NCBI GenBank assembly: GCA_002803225.1
Contig: NXFV01000105.1
Span: 1-17,636 of the forward strand
Source of the DNA: Gamarada debralockiae
Lineage: Eukaryota > Ascomycota > Leotiomycetes > Helotiales > Hyphodiscaceae
Reading direction: 5' to 3'
DNA: 17,636 nt
Below are positions 1 through 11,484 of this stretch, piece after piece. The notes under the pieces were generated by a model, which was not told the origin of the DNA, searched no databases, and saw nothing but the letters and a program-made list of their open reading frames with translations. Each line of letters starts with the position of its first letter. Position 1 is the first letter of the stretch. Position numbers and translations under genes: made by a program.

Positions 1-995
1 AAAAAGACAAAAGCGATGAATGAATGATCGGAGTCATTGATGTCGATAAACGATAATTATCTATAACGCTAATAGCTATTATAATCGATGCTATGGATAA
101 TACTTTATCAAAAACCAGCCTGCTTAGGATTATAGTAAAAGGGTATCGTGATGTGACGCTGGATGAAAAGTACTGGATTCGTAATTGAAAGTGAGAAATG
201 AAGGCTCGTGAAGAAAACTGTTCTCCTTGTTACAATCGAGACAAGCTGACAGACCGGTTGCACTGTAAAAGAAAGCAACAAAGCACACATCAAGCGACGC
301 CATTGACAACACAAAACTTGGAGAACATTGCAATCGCCTTCAAAGAAATCAATGAATATGAGCAAGGCTCTTCAAGGATTGCAGGACTACGATTGATGCG
401 AGGCTAAACGCGAACTTGGGTATGAAAGTGCTCCGCCCCACAAAAATAAGCGAGAATTCCCCTAATCTCAGCAAACGAAATACTACCCAAATATTTCAGA
501 TCAAAAAAGCAGTAAACACTCAGACGCTGCCCGCGACTGATGAAACTCAGGCTGACCGATTTTTTCCTGGCCTAAGGTATGTCAACTTGGTATCGAAGTC
601 ACCCGTTGGGCGTGTTGCCCTTCCTTCCTCATGTTAACATGTCAAGAATACGATCAACTCTTTTACGTGGTTGACGGCACGATGTTCGCTTGAATCTCTA
701 AGATACTGAGCTATTTGTTTGACGCAAAATCTCTTATTTAAATAGTTAAGTATTGTAAGGGAAATTCAGGGGTTGCATTTTGCGAATTTGACCGCCCGCA
801 CGGCCGACCAGCGCGCTATCAAGGGGGAAGAGCGGCAGAACGAGAGCAATTCTTGTTCACTTTGAGATTTTCAATGCTCAGGGTTCGTATAATTCATTGT
901 GCCGATCGAGCAAGCTTCAATTTCCAGTAATTCCAGTCCTTCAGTCCAGTCAAGTTAGATCTCTCAATTCTATCCACCACAACAGCTCCATCACC
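1..995. other. Left-edge region with no recognisable gene
   Basis: This stretch is AT-rich, especially 1-120 and 700-760. It carries only short open frames of up to about 85 codons on both strands. None has a recognisable motif, a splice-compatible continuation or a family resemblance. The part nearest 996 is presumably the 3' untranslated region and terminator of the minus-strand hydrolase. I see no RNA gene, inverted repeat or transposon end here. Confidence 0.5.
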
Positions 996-2010
996 TCACA
1001 AGTACTTAGCGAAGAACTTGGCCAATTGATTGTATCTACGTTCGTCATATTAGCTGAAAAGATTCATCACTCAATTCCGTGTTCTACACTTACCCTCGTT
1101 CATACTCCTTCAAGTTATCCGCATTTTTCAAATCAGCTCTCGCGCCCATCCAGCCATGATGCATGGTACCATACGTTTCGATCTCTCCAACCTTTCCTGG
1201 TTGACTGAAGACCTCAGCGTATTCCTTAACGACAGCGGCGTCCTCGCCATTGGAGGCCAATACGATGTGAGGGATCGTGATCTTTTCGGCATCCTCTTTG
1301 GCGAGACGACTGTGGTCATGTGAGCAATTGAGACATAGATCAAGAGTGGGATTCAAATACATACCCAGGATGAACCTGACCAGTAACTTTGAATGGAGTA
1401 TCTGCGCCCGATGCCAATGCTACGATCTGAACACCACAGTCAGCCTTGTCCAGGGACTCTTCTTTGCCATTTCTAGTTAAAGTCACATGCGGCAGCAGCA
1501 GCGCAAAGAACAGAGGTCTACCTTTCCACCCCAGCAAAGTCCATTAGCACCCCAGCTCTCGACACCTGGCCACATCTTCTTTGCGTCCTCAACAACGGCC
1601 AACAGTTCCTTCAAGCTTCCATCAAAGCTACCCAGATGCTTTGCTATGAACGCATTCTTCTTCTTGTCGTTCTCCTCACCGCCTGCAAACCATGAGCCTT
1701 GAGCTGGCTCACCCTTGAAGAAATCCGGGACGAGAATTAAGGCGTTCAGTGCTGCTGAGAGCAGATCGGCGCCTTGGATGGTTTGCGGAGCGAGACCGAA
1801 GATGTCCATCACATCAACAATCGCCTTGGTAGAGGTTTGGGAGCCAGTCACATCTGAGGGTATGGAGTCAGTAAGATGAATGGGTATGTGTCACGAAATT
1901 GAGAGGTACTCACAAGTGTTTAGACCCCCAAGTTCAATGTAGGAACCTTTAGGGGTGTAGCCGTCTGCGACCACAGGTGGGATAGTGTTGCATGCTGCGC
2001 AGGTTGCCAT
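996..2010 (-). CDS. Dienelactone hydrolase family protein, five exons, 248 aa
   Basis: This is an alpha/beta-hydrolase of the dienelactone hydrolase (DLH) family, probably cytosolic. DLH enzymes open lactone or ester bonds with a Cys-Asp-His triad; the true substrate here is unknown. Exons on the minus strand are 2010-1914, 1853-1522, 1426-1365, 1309-1094 and 1035-996. Introns are 60, 95, 55 and 58 bp, with donors GTGAGT, GTAGAC, GTATGT and GTAAGT, all ending in AG. Exon lengths sum to 747 nt, so the frame closes exactly. Joining the exons gives nucleophile C139 in GLCWGGK, with the motif completed right at an exon end. It also gives D187 in SNGEDA and H215 in MHHGWMG, plus the usual family ending QLAKFFAKYL. 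The start sits in ACAAAATGG, and about 248 aa is normal for the family. Fungi carry many such paralogues, so a role in aromatic degradation is possible but unproven. Its neighbour, adenylate cyclase, lies upstream on the same strand and has no obvious functional link. Confidence 0.95.
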
Positions 2011-3049
2011 TTTGTTGGTGAGAAGAGCGAGTTTCTAGAAGCGGTGTTCAATTGAGCAAAAGTTGGTAAGTTCGGGAGTTTATATGATTTTGCAAAGAAG
2101 ATTTTCCTTGGGTGATACAGAGAGGTTGAAGCTTCAAATATTTGTTCCACCTCAACGGAGTTAACGGGGAGTCGGAGATCGGAATGGGAAGTTGCGATCT
2201 TCGGAGCACAACTCCACAAGGCGGATATCTCAACAGCGGGATCTTTTCCGTGCCGTAGTTCGTTATTCTCACTGTTGACAACAAATTAAGTCATAATTAC
2301 GATAGGAACTGTCATAGACGTAAAAATGAGGTCAATTGCAGCAAAGCCATCGCTTCGAATAGCACGTGATCGGACCGGAGCCATGCGGGCCATTTCGGGC
2401 CGATCCGTATCTAGAAAATTACGGCGAGTAATTTTGCTGGTAAGGTACAACGAAACTTCGTTGACGCTCCCTCATGCAATCAATTACTCACTTGATCATA
2501 CCAAGATAGAAATTGGGATGAATGGAAGAAATACCATCTCATTGCACGCTCGTTCGATGAGTGGTTGATTGAAAGGTTAAATCGCTCTCGATAACCTACT
2601 CCTAAATAAGAATTATATCACATTTCCCTGCCCTCCCATCTCCCATCACCCAGCCCCCATCATCAAATCCTCCCTCATGAATGCAAATCACAATCGTGAA
2701 GTCATAAAAAGCCCTCTCATCCCTCTTATCCCATTCTCCAAAACATAAAAATAAAGAACGATATCCTCCCACCCTCGTATCCAAACGATTTTGCATCAAA
2801 GGAATATCAAACGAAAGGCCCAATGCTTGCTATACAGTCATACACCCACCCACCCGTCCATCCATCCAGTTGACCCGTGGGTAATCCTTAAAACGCCGTG
2901 CTCGCTCAGTATCAAAAGATTGGCTGTGATAAAGCCATGATGCACCGTGACGCCATTCCCATCCCGTATCCCATTCGTTGTTGCTTATCGTGTCAGCTTC
3001 AGCGGCGCATGTCAAAGAATGAGAGCGATGTTGAAGTCAGAGAAGGCGC
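2011..3049. other. Intergenic region: DLH promoter and adenylate cyclase 3' side
   Basis: About 1 kb separates the DLH start from the cyclase stop, both on the minus strand. The left part should hold the DLH promoter and the right part the cyclase 3' UTR. A palindromic CACGTG at 2363-2368 could bind a bHLH factor, but one six-base site is weak evidence. Around 2850-2870 there are short CCCA/CCAT runs. The open frames here, the longest being 80 codons on the plus strand at 2326-2568, show no recognisable features and I do not call them. Confidence 0.5.
2079..2084 (-). promoter_or_regulatory. Candidate TATA box of the DLH-family gene
   Basis: TATAAA is read on the minus strand about 70 bp upstream of the start codon at 2010. 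The spacing allows a short 5' leader ending in a pyrimidine-containing stretch and CACCAACAAA just before the ATG. This is a position and motif match only; no transcript evidence is available. Confidence 0.45.
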
Positions 3050-6000
3050 TCAATGGCCATGCCCCCTAACTCCCCGCTTCTCATCTTCATCCTCATCGCT
3101 TAGCTCTCCAAATCTCGCTTTGTAGCGTTGCAGTTCTTTTAATTGCTCCGCGAGACCACCAAGCACATCTTTCATCGGCGCACGCAGTTGGTCGAGATCA
3201 TGCAGGTCGCAGTAGCCGATTGCGAGGTGGCGGGTTGCGAGGGTGGAGATACATGTCTGTTGTTCCAAAGTCAGCACAGCCCATGAAACTCACGCAATAA
3301 TAGAAGGGAGGGGCAAACACACCTCAATCCTCGAAACCTGATGCGTCATAAAATTCACCAAAAACCGGTCCGTGACCTCCCCGCCTCTATACTTCATCTT
3401 CTCCAGCATCGCAGTCTCAGGCGGCTGCAGCTGTACTGCGGCGCCTTTCGCCTCTTCCAAACTCGAGCAAAGCATCTCCAGCCTCAAACTCACAGACCAA
3501 AGCGCCCAAACCGTTTCTGTATCAATACTGAGCTCCGTCTGTTGAGACAGCGTGGCAGGCTCTTCGGGAATGGCGTGGTTATCGCCTTGCGCTAGGCGCT
3601 GCTGGTATTGGATGCGGCCAGCGAGAGAATGTGGGTACATAAGGTATATATATTCCGGATTTTCTAAGCCTTTGAGCTTGCGCTCACCCATGTCTTTCAC
3701 TTCGAAACCTTGACTACTTAAAGAGCGGAGTTCCCGACGGATGGATTGAGCAAGCATGTCGTTGTCGAAAGCTTCTTCTGACCCAGTGGATCCTGAGCGG
3801 TCGCTTTCACTGTATGTCTCGAGACAGCGTTGGATTTCAGAGATGAAATCTGCTGAAACTGTGATTTGGCCACCATCTGCCACAGTTGAAATTCGAGAGG
3901 CGCGATTCACCATGGGACCAAAGTAATCCATACGTCGAGTGACGGGATCTGGTTCACACACGGGCTGGCCCCAGTGGATACCCATTCGGACACTCAAGCC
4001 TTTGAAGATTAGAGTCCGGTCATTGTCGTAGATTTCTTGACCCAGAACACTGGATGTGACTTCTGAAGGCCATTGCACTTCCAGCAACTGAGATTGGACT
4101 GCAAAACACCAAAGAAGCGCAGAAGTAGCGGTTGGGAAAGAGACCATAAATGCATCTCCTTCTGTCTTGACTTCATATCCACCAATTATGCGCAATTGAC
4201 GACGCATAACTTCATTGTGGAGTTTGATGGCTGACCGCATGGCGCTGGGATAGGTCTCCCAAAGAAGGGTTGAGCTCTTGATGTCGGTGAATACGATGCT
4301 GACATCGCCAACGGGAGCTTGAACCTCTGCTTGGAGACGACGAAGCATGGAATCTTCAACAGTCTCTCCCTTCTTCTTGGCTCGCTTGACAGGTGCGTAA
4401 CCTTCGTCCGTAAAGTTCGAAGGGTTGAATGATAGACTTTGTACCCGGTGAGGCCGGATCTGGGCTCTCTTCTTCAAATCGCTGACTCCAATCATCATGA
4501 CCATAAGCTTCCCGGAAGCGCCGAAGGCAATTGCAAGATCACGCAGCCTTTGCGCAGCACGCATGAGGTCACCGCGTTCATATCTCGCAACATCAACAAC
4601 GAGTTCGGGAGACAGGTACTCCCAAAGCTCGCGTGACGCGATCAAGATCATCTCGTCCTGCTCTTTGATGGTGACTTGGGTGATGTGTGGGGCGGCTTGG
4701 ACAGCAGGCATGATTTGGACATATCCAAATGCTCGCGAGACCTCGAGTATATCATTCAATTTGCCTTGTCGGGATACCCATCCACCAGCATCACGAATAC
4801 GTTGTCGCTCATTTGGCTCTGCGGGGTCGTGTTTCCGCGTCAAGATATGATGTCCACCTTCTGAATGAATCAGCATGGCTTGTGCATCTCCGACGTTAGC
4901 GACATAGAGTTCTGATTGTTGCAGGAACATCACAGTGGCAACACCACCCGAATTCAAATCAGCCTGGCTTAGAACCGCGGGGGCTGATCCTCGATGCGAT
5001 AGTAGAGATCTTTCCTCGGTGTGCTGTGTAGCTGCTGTGGCTAAGTCTTTGTTCAGAGATAAGAACGCTCGCCTCAATGCATCGACAGGAGTCTCATGAA
5101 GCCCTGGGTTCAGCTTTCTGAGTTCGTCACTGAATATGTGGCCAAAGTTTTCGTGGAGATATTTCGCAATCTTCGATCCTCCACTGGATAATGCTTGGCC
5201 ATCAAACATTCCAAGCAAGGTCTCGGTTTCCGTGGAATTGAATCGAGGGACAACCATGTCGATGATGGACAGATGTTCATTCTTGCCCAAAGTATCTGCC
5301 ATTCCATACGCTAATTGGCCAGCCAGCGACCCAGAAGTACGTACTCTTCGATCTTCAGTCTGGTCGGGAATGGTGGGAATAGTCAGGGTAACATCCATCA
5401 AGCCGAGGATGCGCAGATGTTGTAACGCACTGAAGTCGGTAAGATCTCGTCCATCGCGGCTTCCAGCGCCGCCTGATAAGGACGGCTTGATCTCAAGACG
5501 CTTGTTTCCTGAAAGATTGAGGTACTTCAAATTAGTATTCCAGTTCCAGTTCCAATCATACGGCCAGTTGGAAACGTTGTACTTGAGAGAATTGCTTCCA
5601 CAGTCTAAGACAGCCAATCTATGAGCCTTACCAAGCTCAGCTGGGAGAGTCTGGAATTTGTTGCCGTTGATGTGCAGAACCTGAAGAAGACTGAACTCCT
5701 CGAAGTCGTCCGAAGGTAGAGATGTAAGTTCATTCCCAGAAAGATAGAGTTCTACCAATTGCGGCCAACTCTTGAGTGATCTTTGTGGCATGTCGTTGAT
5801 GTCGTTGTATGATAGATTGAGAATTCGAAGCTCACCAAGGAGAGTGATCTCGTCAAACACATCATCGTCAAGCTGATTGTCGGCCAAATAGAGGTTCCTT
5901 AATGAGCTCGCAAAGGTGTTGATGAGCTTGGCCGCCATTCCCGAATCTTTCCTTCCAGTTGTGGATGGTGGAGTCATCGTTCCGAGGGAGTTCTGAGAAG

Positions 6001-9000
6001 CGCTCCTTGACACAACTGATGTTTTCCGACCGCCCTTTCCATACACGGAGACAACTGAGGGCTTCCTGTCATTACCTCCAGGAACAGGTGATCCACCGAC
6101 ACTGAGCAGCCCACCGGACACTTGACTGGGTCTTCGCTGACCAAAAGCTTCCAAAGGGCCTAATTCTTCAAAACTAGAATTCTGGGACCCATTTCCGGGT
6201 GTACCATTCAAAGGGCCTTGGGTGATAGGAGGAGCAACGTCGCCAGGAACTTGCGGTGGCCGTGAACCTGGTTTAGGGAAATTGTCGAGTACGTTGGATG
6301 AGATATTGAGTGTCTCAAGCTTGCTTGCCCACCATATCTCCATTGGTAGCTTCTTCAAGTTGTTCTGTCTGACATCCAGGAAGCGGAGCTCGGTAAGACA
6401 ACCGATCTCTGCTGGCAGACTACTTAGAGCATTTCGGGCTATACTGAAGTGCTCTAACTTTCGCAATTTGCCAACGTGACTGGGTAATGATACAAAATGG
6501 TTCTTGTCGAGGACGAGTTTGACGAGATTCGGCATCTTGTCGAAGGCTGCGTCCGGTATATGCGCAAGCTTTGCGTTTGATAAGATCAGTGTCGTGAGTG
6601 TTGGCACGGAGTTGAGGATTTCAAACTTTGTCACAGGATTCGAATTAAGGCGTAGTACGCGAATCTTCGTAAACTCCGACTCGCAGACAGATACTGAGTT
6701 GTGGTCCGCGGAAATTTGCTCAACCTTGGGCAATTGGGCGAGCACATCGATGCTGACCAGAGTATTATACCGAACGTCGACCTCCTTCAGGTTCACAAGC
6801 TGGTCAAATGTATCTGGAAGAGACCCAGCTAGTCGGTTGTTCGTTATGACAAACCTTTCTAGATTCTTCAACTTGCCAATCTCATCTGGCAGACTTGCGA
6901 TGCCATTGAAGCTCATATCGATATCGACCAGGCCTTCAAGGTCGCAGAGGAAATTTGGAAACGATTCGAGGAAGTTTGAAGAAACATTCAGTGTTCTCAT
7001 TGACTTGAAGCCGCCAAAATAAGAAGGCAGACTTCTCAGACGGTTATTGGCAAGCTTGAGACTGATGAGGCCTTGTAGTCTTGACAGTTCAGCGTGCTCC
7101 AGTTGTTCAAGCCGGTTATTTGAGACGTCGAGAATCGTAAGCCGACTCGCTCGACTGAGACTTGGGGGAAGTTTCCACGCCTCATTGTTGACGTATTTGA
7201 TGTCACGGAGGTTTTGGCACGACTGTATGAAGTCCTTCGGTAGGTCGAGAGAGAGATTCCGGGAAAGGTTCAGGGAGATTATTTCGGACGCTTTCGAATA
7301 GAGTGCGATCGGGATGGTGACGAGGTTTTGTCCGCTGAGATCGACATGACTGTATTTTTGGACTCGGCTAACTCCTGGATCGCGAGTGCCAGTTGCATAG
7401 CTTTGTCTTGCTGGGACAAAAGAAAATCGGCACAGGTAGCTGTTGTCCTCTCTTCCAACGTCTTCAATCTTGTCCCGCTCTTCATATCCAGCTTGCTCAA
7501 GGAGCCGTTTCTGGATCACAACAGGTCGTTCGCCGGGTCCAAGGATACGCTGCAGATCATGCTTCTTCATTACAATCTGGTAATTTTCCAGACTATCCGT
7601 CATGTAGGTTTTCTTACCCAGTTGACTCATAATCTCGGAGACCGTCGCGTTAAGGAGTGTCGATATGGTGGCGAATGTTCCATCAACTCTGAATATCCGG
7701 ATACAATAAGGAGTTGCCTTTTCGTCTGCCTTCGGTACAACTCCAGCCTCGTCAATCTCCTCCAAACGAGACATGTTATCATCGTTGACCTTCTTAACAG
7801 CCCAACTATCGGGAGCATTCCATCCCAGGCCTCCGGCAGATTCAGCCTCTATTTTCGCCTCATCTTCGACATTCCCCGCAAATATGTTGTTGTCCAATGG
7901 TGTCAGAGGCGGAGGCTTGGCCAAGATGCCCTCCATATTCTCCAGGTTCGTATCAAGATTGAAGAACGAGCCAGAGACTGCATCGTGTTTCTCATTAAGA
8001 TCGCCATAGTGCTCCGCTTCCTCTGAAGTTTTCCCCCTCCCTTTTCTGAAGGGTAGTTTATTAAACGTTCCTTGGCGTGGATTGCCAGTCTGGCGACCAA
8101 ACTGCCCATTGTCGATCTGCCTAGGTAGAAGGGAAATATCCGACCCCGCAATGCTTCCTTCACGACTCCAGTGACCAAACTCAGGGGACGTTTGACCCTT
8201 TCCATTGTCAGATTTGCCGAAAGACCGCTGGGAGCCCGGAAGATCCTTTAATCGGGAGGTTGGCGGGGTGTTATCTTTCTCTTTGTGTTTTCGAAATCGG
8301 GTCAAACTCAAGAGGCTGCGCTTGCCATTGTGTGTAGGTGATGTTGGTGGATCATTCCCAGTATTTCTGGCGGTGATTTGGCTCCAGTTACTCATTCCGC
8401 TAGGTGTTGGACTTGTTGATCTCTGTAAGCTCGTATTCGATGAATTCCCCATCGCAGTCCCCATGGAGGTAGGGGCACGGTCTTTTTGTTTTGAACTAAC
8501 AGCAGAGTCATCCCTACTAGTTGTAAGTCTCAGAGATCTTGCGTCGTCGTTGCTCTTGTTATGCCGATGGGCGTGGCCAGGTAGATGGACGTGGGAGTGA
8601 GCCGATTTAGAGGACGATGAGGTTTTCGGGGGGTTCTGTGAATGTTCGTGTGTGTATCGTTCTTTATCTAGGCCTGAAAGCTTCTCTCGAACAGGGGCTT
8701 CGCCGTAACGTGAGATATCCTGCAGTTAGAAGTTAGCATATATCACTTCCATGCTTCACTATTCTTAGTGCCTTCTCCAAGGGTCCCCTTCAATTGTAGA
8801 GTTGTCGCAGGCAGTCTATCCCAAATAGTGTTGCGAATTCCACTGCCTCTGCACCACAAACAACTGCAGATGTTGAGGCGCATCAAAGGAATCAACTAAC
8901 CTGTGAGTCTTGATATAAAAATGGCACAACATCACTCGACGGAACGGGCGTCCTCGGTCTTGATGGCGCTGGCGAATTCTCCCTTTGTGTGATATCGGTG

Positions 9001-9887
9001 GCAGATGAATGGTTCCGATCTCGATGACTACTTCGAGCAAAAGAGTGCGTTCTTGCCTCTTTTGCATGGCTAGGTAAGCTCGAGTCCGATCCATCCTTCC
9101 CTGGAAAGTCCTCTCCAAAGAAAGTTTGTAACTTTTTATGGATTCCCCCTTGTCGACTTATACTCGATCTCGATCCCGTACTACTCGCAGTTGTTACGCT
9201 TGCAACTGAAGGTCGCCTTTCATCTCCAAAACATGCATCTGCCGGCGAATCGCTCGCATTTGTGTTTCCTGTCAGCCCAGTCCCCGGCCGGAAGCTCGGG
9301 GACAACTGGGAACCTTGCGACAAGTTGTCGCTCGAGTCATTGTAGAAGCTGGTAGCAAAGGCGCTCGAGGGCGTGACATTCGAACCGTTCATGGACATCC
9401 AAGGGGCGATCTGATTCGGAGAGGCCAGCGCGGTGGGAGGATTATGTTGAATCTTTGGGATGCCGCCACCAGATGTTTCCAACACAGCAAGGTCGCGTCG
9501 ATAATTGCCGAAGTCGGCCATTCTATGATCCCGTGGGGATACATTAGGAGATATTGAGGAGGGAGATACTGCTGCGAGCGGAGCGGTGGTGGTAGTCGGC
9601 GAAACCTGTTGTTCTGAGTCGACCCTGCGAATGCAAGCAGCCGTTAGTCAAAGAACATGTTCAAAACTTCTATGCGAAAGGAAGGAAAATCCATTCGAAA
9701 CAAGACAAAGATTATTGGAAAATGGATAAGAATCTCACTTCTTCTTCCCGCCGTCCGTCTTCACTTGCATTGGCGTTCCTCTGCGCGCTGGACCCCGAAA
9801 GAGGGAGCCGGGTTTGATGGTATCGCCAGATTTCCAGCTCTCCGTGCTCGCGGAGCTGGTTCGAGACACAGCATCTTTTCTGGTCAT
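3050..9887 (-). CDS. CYR1: Adenylate cyclase (Ras-associating, LRR, PP2C-like, class III catalytic), 2,158 aa
   Basis: Makes cAMP from ATP at membranes, downstream of G-alpha and/or Ras, to activate PKA. The orthologue is called cr-1, MAC1 or BAC in other fungi. Exons are 9887-9739, 9624-8901, 8719-3323 and 3256-3050. Introns are 114, 181 and 66 bp (donors GTGAGA, GTTAGT, GTGTGT; all AG), and the phases close at 6,477 nt. Order: Ser/Thr-rich N-terminus; a probable G-alpha-binding motif near 544-576; Ras-association domain about 628-724; leucine-rich repeats about 750-1105; a Ser-rich insert about 1107-1230; more LRRs to about 1365; PP2C-like domain about 1420-1700; class III catalytic domain about 1763-1915. 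The C-terminus is the kind that binds the cyclase-associated protein Srv2/CAP. Catalytic residues visible are metal-binding D1770 (FTDIKSS) and D1813 (EGDAF), adenine-contact K1809 and D1889, and N1896/R1897. The start at 9887 gives a conserved-looking N-terminus (MTRKDAVSRTSS). Internal Met codons at 9521 and 8464 are ruled out by the splice phases. Confidence 0.97.
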
Positions 9888-11484
9888 CGTTGACCAGCTT
9901 TCTCAGCTAAGAGACGTCCATAAGTGTTGTATAATAGGGGAAGGTAGTAAGAATAAAGTTAAGTTGATGGCTGATGGGGATTGTTGGGTAGGGAGTCGTT
10001 ACTTCAGGTCGAAGTGAGGCTTGGATGAGATGATTGTTACGATTGGCATGGGTTGATGCTGAACGACGTTCTCGGCTATGCCCGCCCGCTTCTGCAAAGT
10101 TTTGGGTGGAGGAGAAAGGTGGACTGCGGCACATGGGGAACACAGATCAAACGAATTCTGAATCGTGTGATGAACGAACAGGTTCAAGACACTTGGGCGG
10201 CGAGATGGCGAACTGCATGAATTGCTCTCTTTGCATCCAACCTTCTATTTATTGTTCTTAGAAATCTCCTATCATGCGTAGATAGGCTTTTGACAGCATC
10301 AGATCAGAAGCCCCATCGGTGATGATTTTGATGTCATCCATCATATCATACCAGACAACCCCCCAATGGAAATGATCCATCCATACGTACGCTTGCAAAC
10401 CCGTTCAGTGTCAGTACGAAGGTACAAATAGATTGTATCTGTGCTACCTGAAACCCTCTCCACGCCCATCATGTACCCCTCTATGCAAACCATTCATCCA
10501 AGATTTTGGCGCCAGATGCTGATGATTTGATTGGTGCGCATTGTGTAACGAGTATTCCCTCAGAGAGTGCTTTGTCGTGATTCCAAAGACTGAATCCTTC
10601 GCGGTATGATGGTGACCTAATTTCAAGGTCTTGAATCATGAAGCTGATGCTGTATTCAAGACACTTTGACCTCTTTCCGTAATTACTCAGTGAAGCCAAA
10701 AAGCTATGATCGTACTGCGGAATTTGAGACAACTGACGAGCAAGCGCCTGTCATTTTGACGGAGTCCCGATGCGACCGTGATGGGGTAAAAGGCTTGTTT
10801 GTTCCGTTAGAGTGAACAGAACAACACAACATGCGCAATACATTGATGCTAAACAGGAAGACCAATAGAGTAGAAAATAAATCCATCTGTTTCATTCATT
10901 CATTTATTAGAGCCATTCAAAGAACAATTCCATGAATGGCCCACCCAAGATTTTCTATGGTCTGAGCTGAGATCCCACAAGTGGGCGCCACTAAGCGAAA
11001 GCCCCCAAATTTTCCCAGCCTCGCCGATCTTCCAGCCTCCTCTGAAAAACCCACCGACAAATCAGGCCTTCCCATTGTGCCCAAGTCAACAAGGCCCACT
11101 TCCAGCCTCCTCATATCCGTCTCGAGTCCTCGAGAATACGGCATTCGCCTTGAGAAAATTTTGCTATCACCCAGTTAAGCCCTCGTATCGCTGACGTTGA
11201 CAGACACATCCTTGGTCGGTGGCTGGAAGAACTTTCTAATCTCCTGCAGCCTTTTAAGACTTCGCTGGTAGCCGCATGTGAAGCTGCATATTCCCCAACA
11301 CCCTTCGGTCAAAGACCCAATCCAGACTATAACACATCCGCTTGACTGTTCATCATTCAAGTTTCCTTCATCCTTCATTCCATTTCACACTCGGCCACGA
11401 AAAGAGTGGTGTGAGCGACAAACAGCCCACCTTCTTCCTTTTACTCTTTCCTTTCTCTGTACAGAGCTTTTGCATTTCAGCGTC
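9888..11484. other. Divergent promoter region between adenylate cyclase and the Crh gene
   Basis: About 1.6 kb between two genes transcribed away from each other. The left part serves the cyclase (minus) and the right part the Crh gene (plus). CCCCT/AGGGG stress-element-like pentamers occur, for example near 9935 and 10475, but such short motifs are expected by chance. The final 70 bases before 11485 are pyrimidine-rich, as is common in fungal 5' leaders. No open frame here has a recognisable product, and I see no tRNA or other RNA gene. Confidence 0.5.
9907..9921 (-). promoter_or_regulatory. Candidate four-codon upstream ORF before adenylate cyclase
   Basis: On the minus strand an ATG at 9921 reads M-D-V-S and stops at TAG (9909-9907), 19 nt before the cyclase ATG at 9887. 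It is the tail of a longer frame that is open from 10143 (78 codons), so any leader starting upstream of 9921 contains it. Short upstream ORFs commonly lower translation of the main frame. Whether the transcript includes it is unknown. Confidence 0.4.

Noticed and set aside
897..1208. A 103-codon plus-strand open frame overlapping the DLH gene
   Set aside because: It lies mostly antisense to two verified exons and an intron of the DLH gene and has no recognisable motif.
2363..2368. CACGTG palindrome as a regulatory site (also at 13036-13041)
   Set aside because: A single six-base motif is expected by chance in 17 kb. Noted in the intergenic entries but not called as a site.
2326..2568. An 80-codon plus-strand open frame with an Arg-rich start
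   Set aside because: No domain, no homologous look and no splice continuation. Length is within chance for this composition.
7328..8026. A 232-codon plus-strand open frame
   Set aside because: It is antisense to the adenylate cyclase large exon, whose protein is clearly conserved; this is a shadow frame.
8464..9521. Alternative starts for adenylate cyclase at 9521 or 8464
   Set aside because: Two upstream introns join in phase to exons with conserved-looking sequence and an in-frame ATG at 9887 in good context, so the longer model is better.
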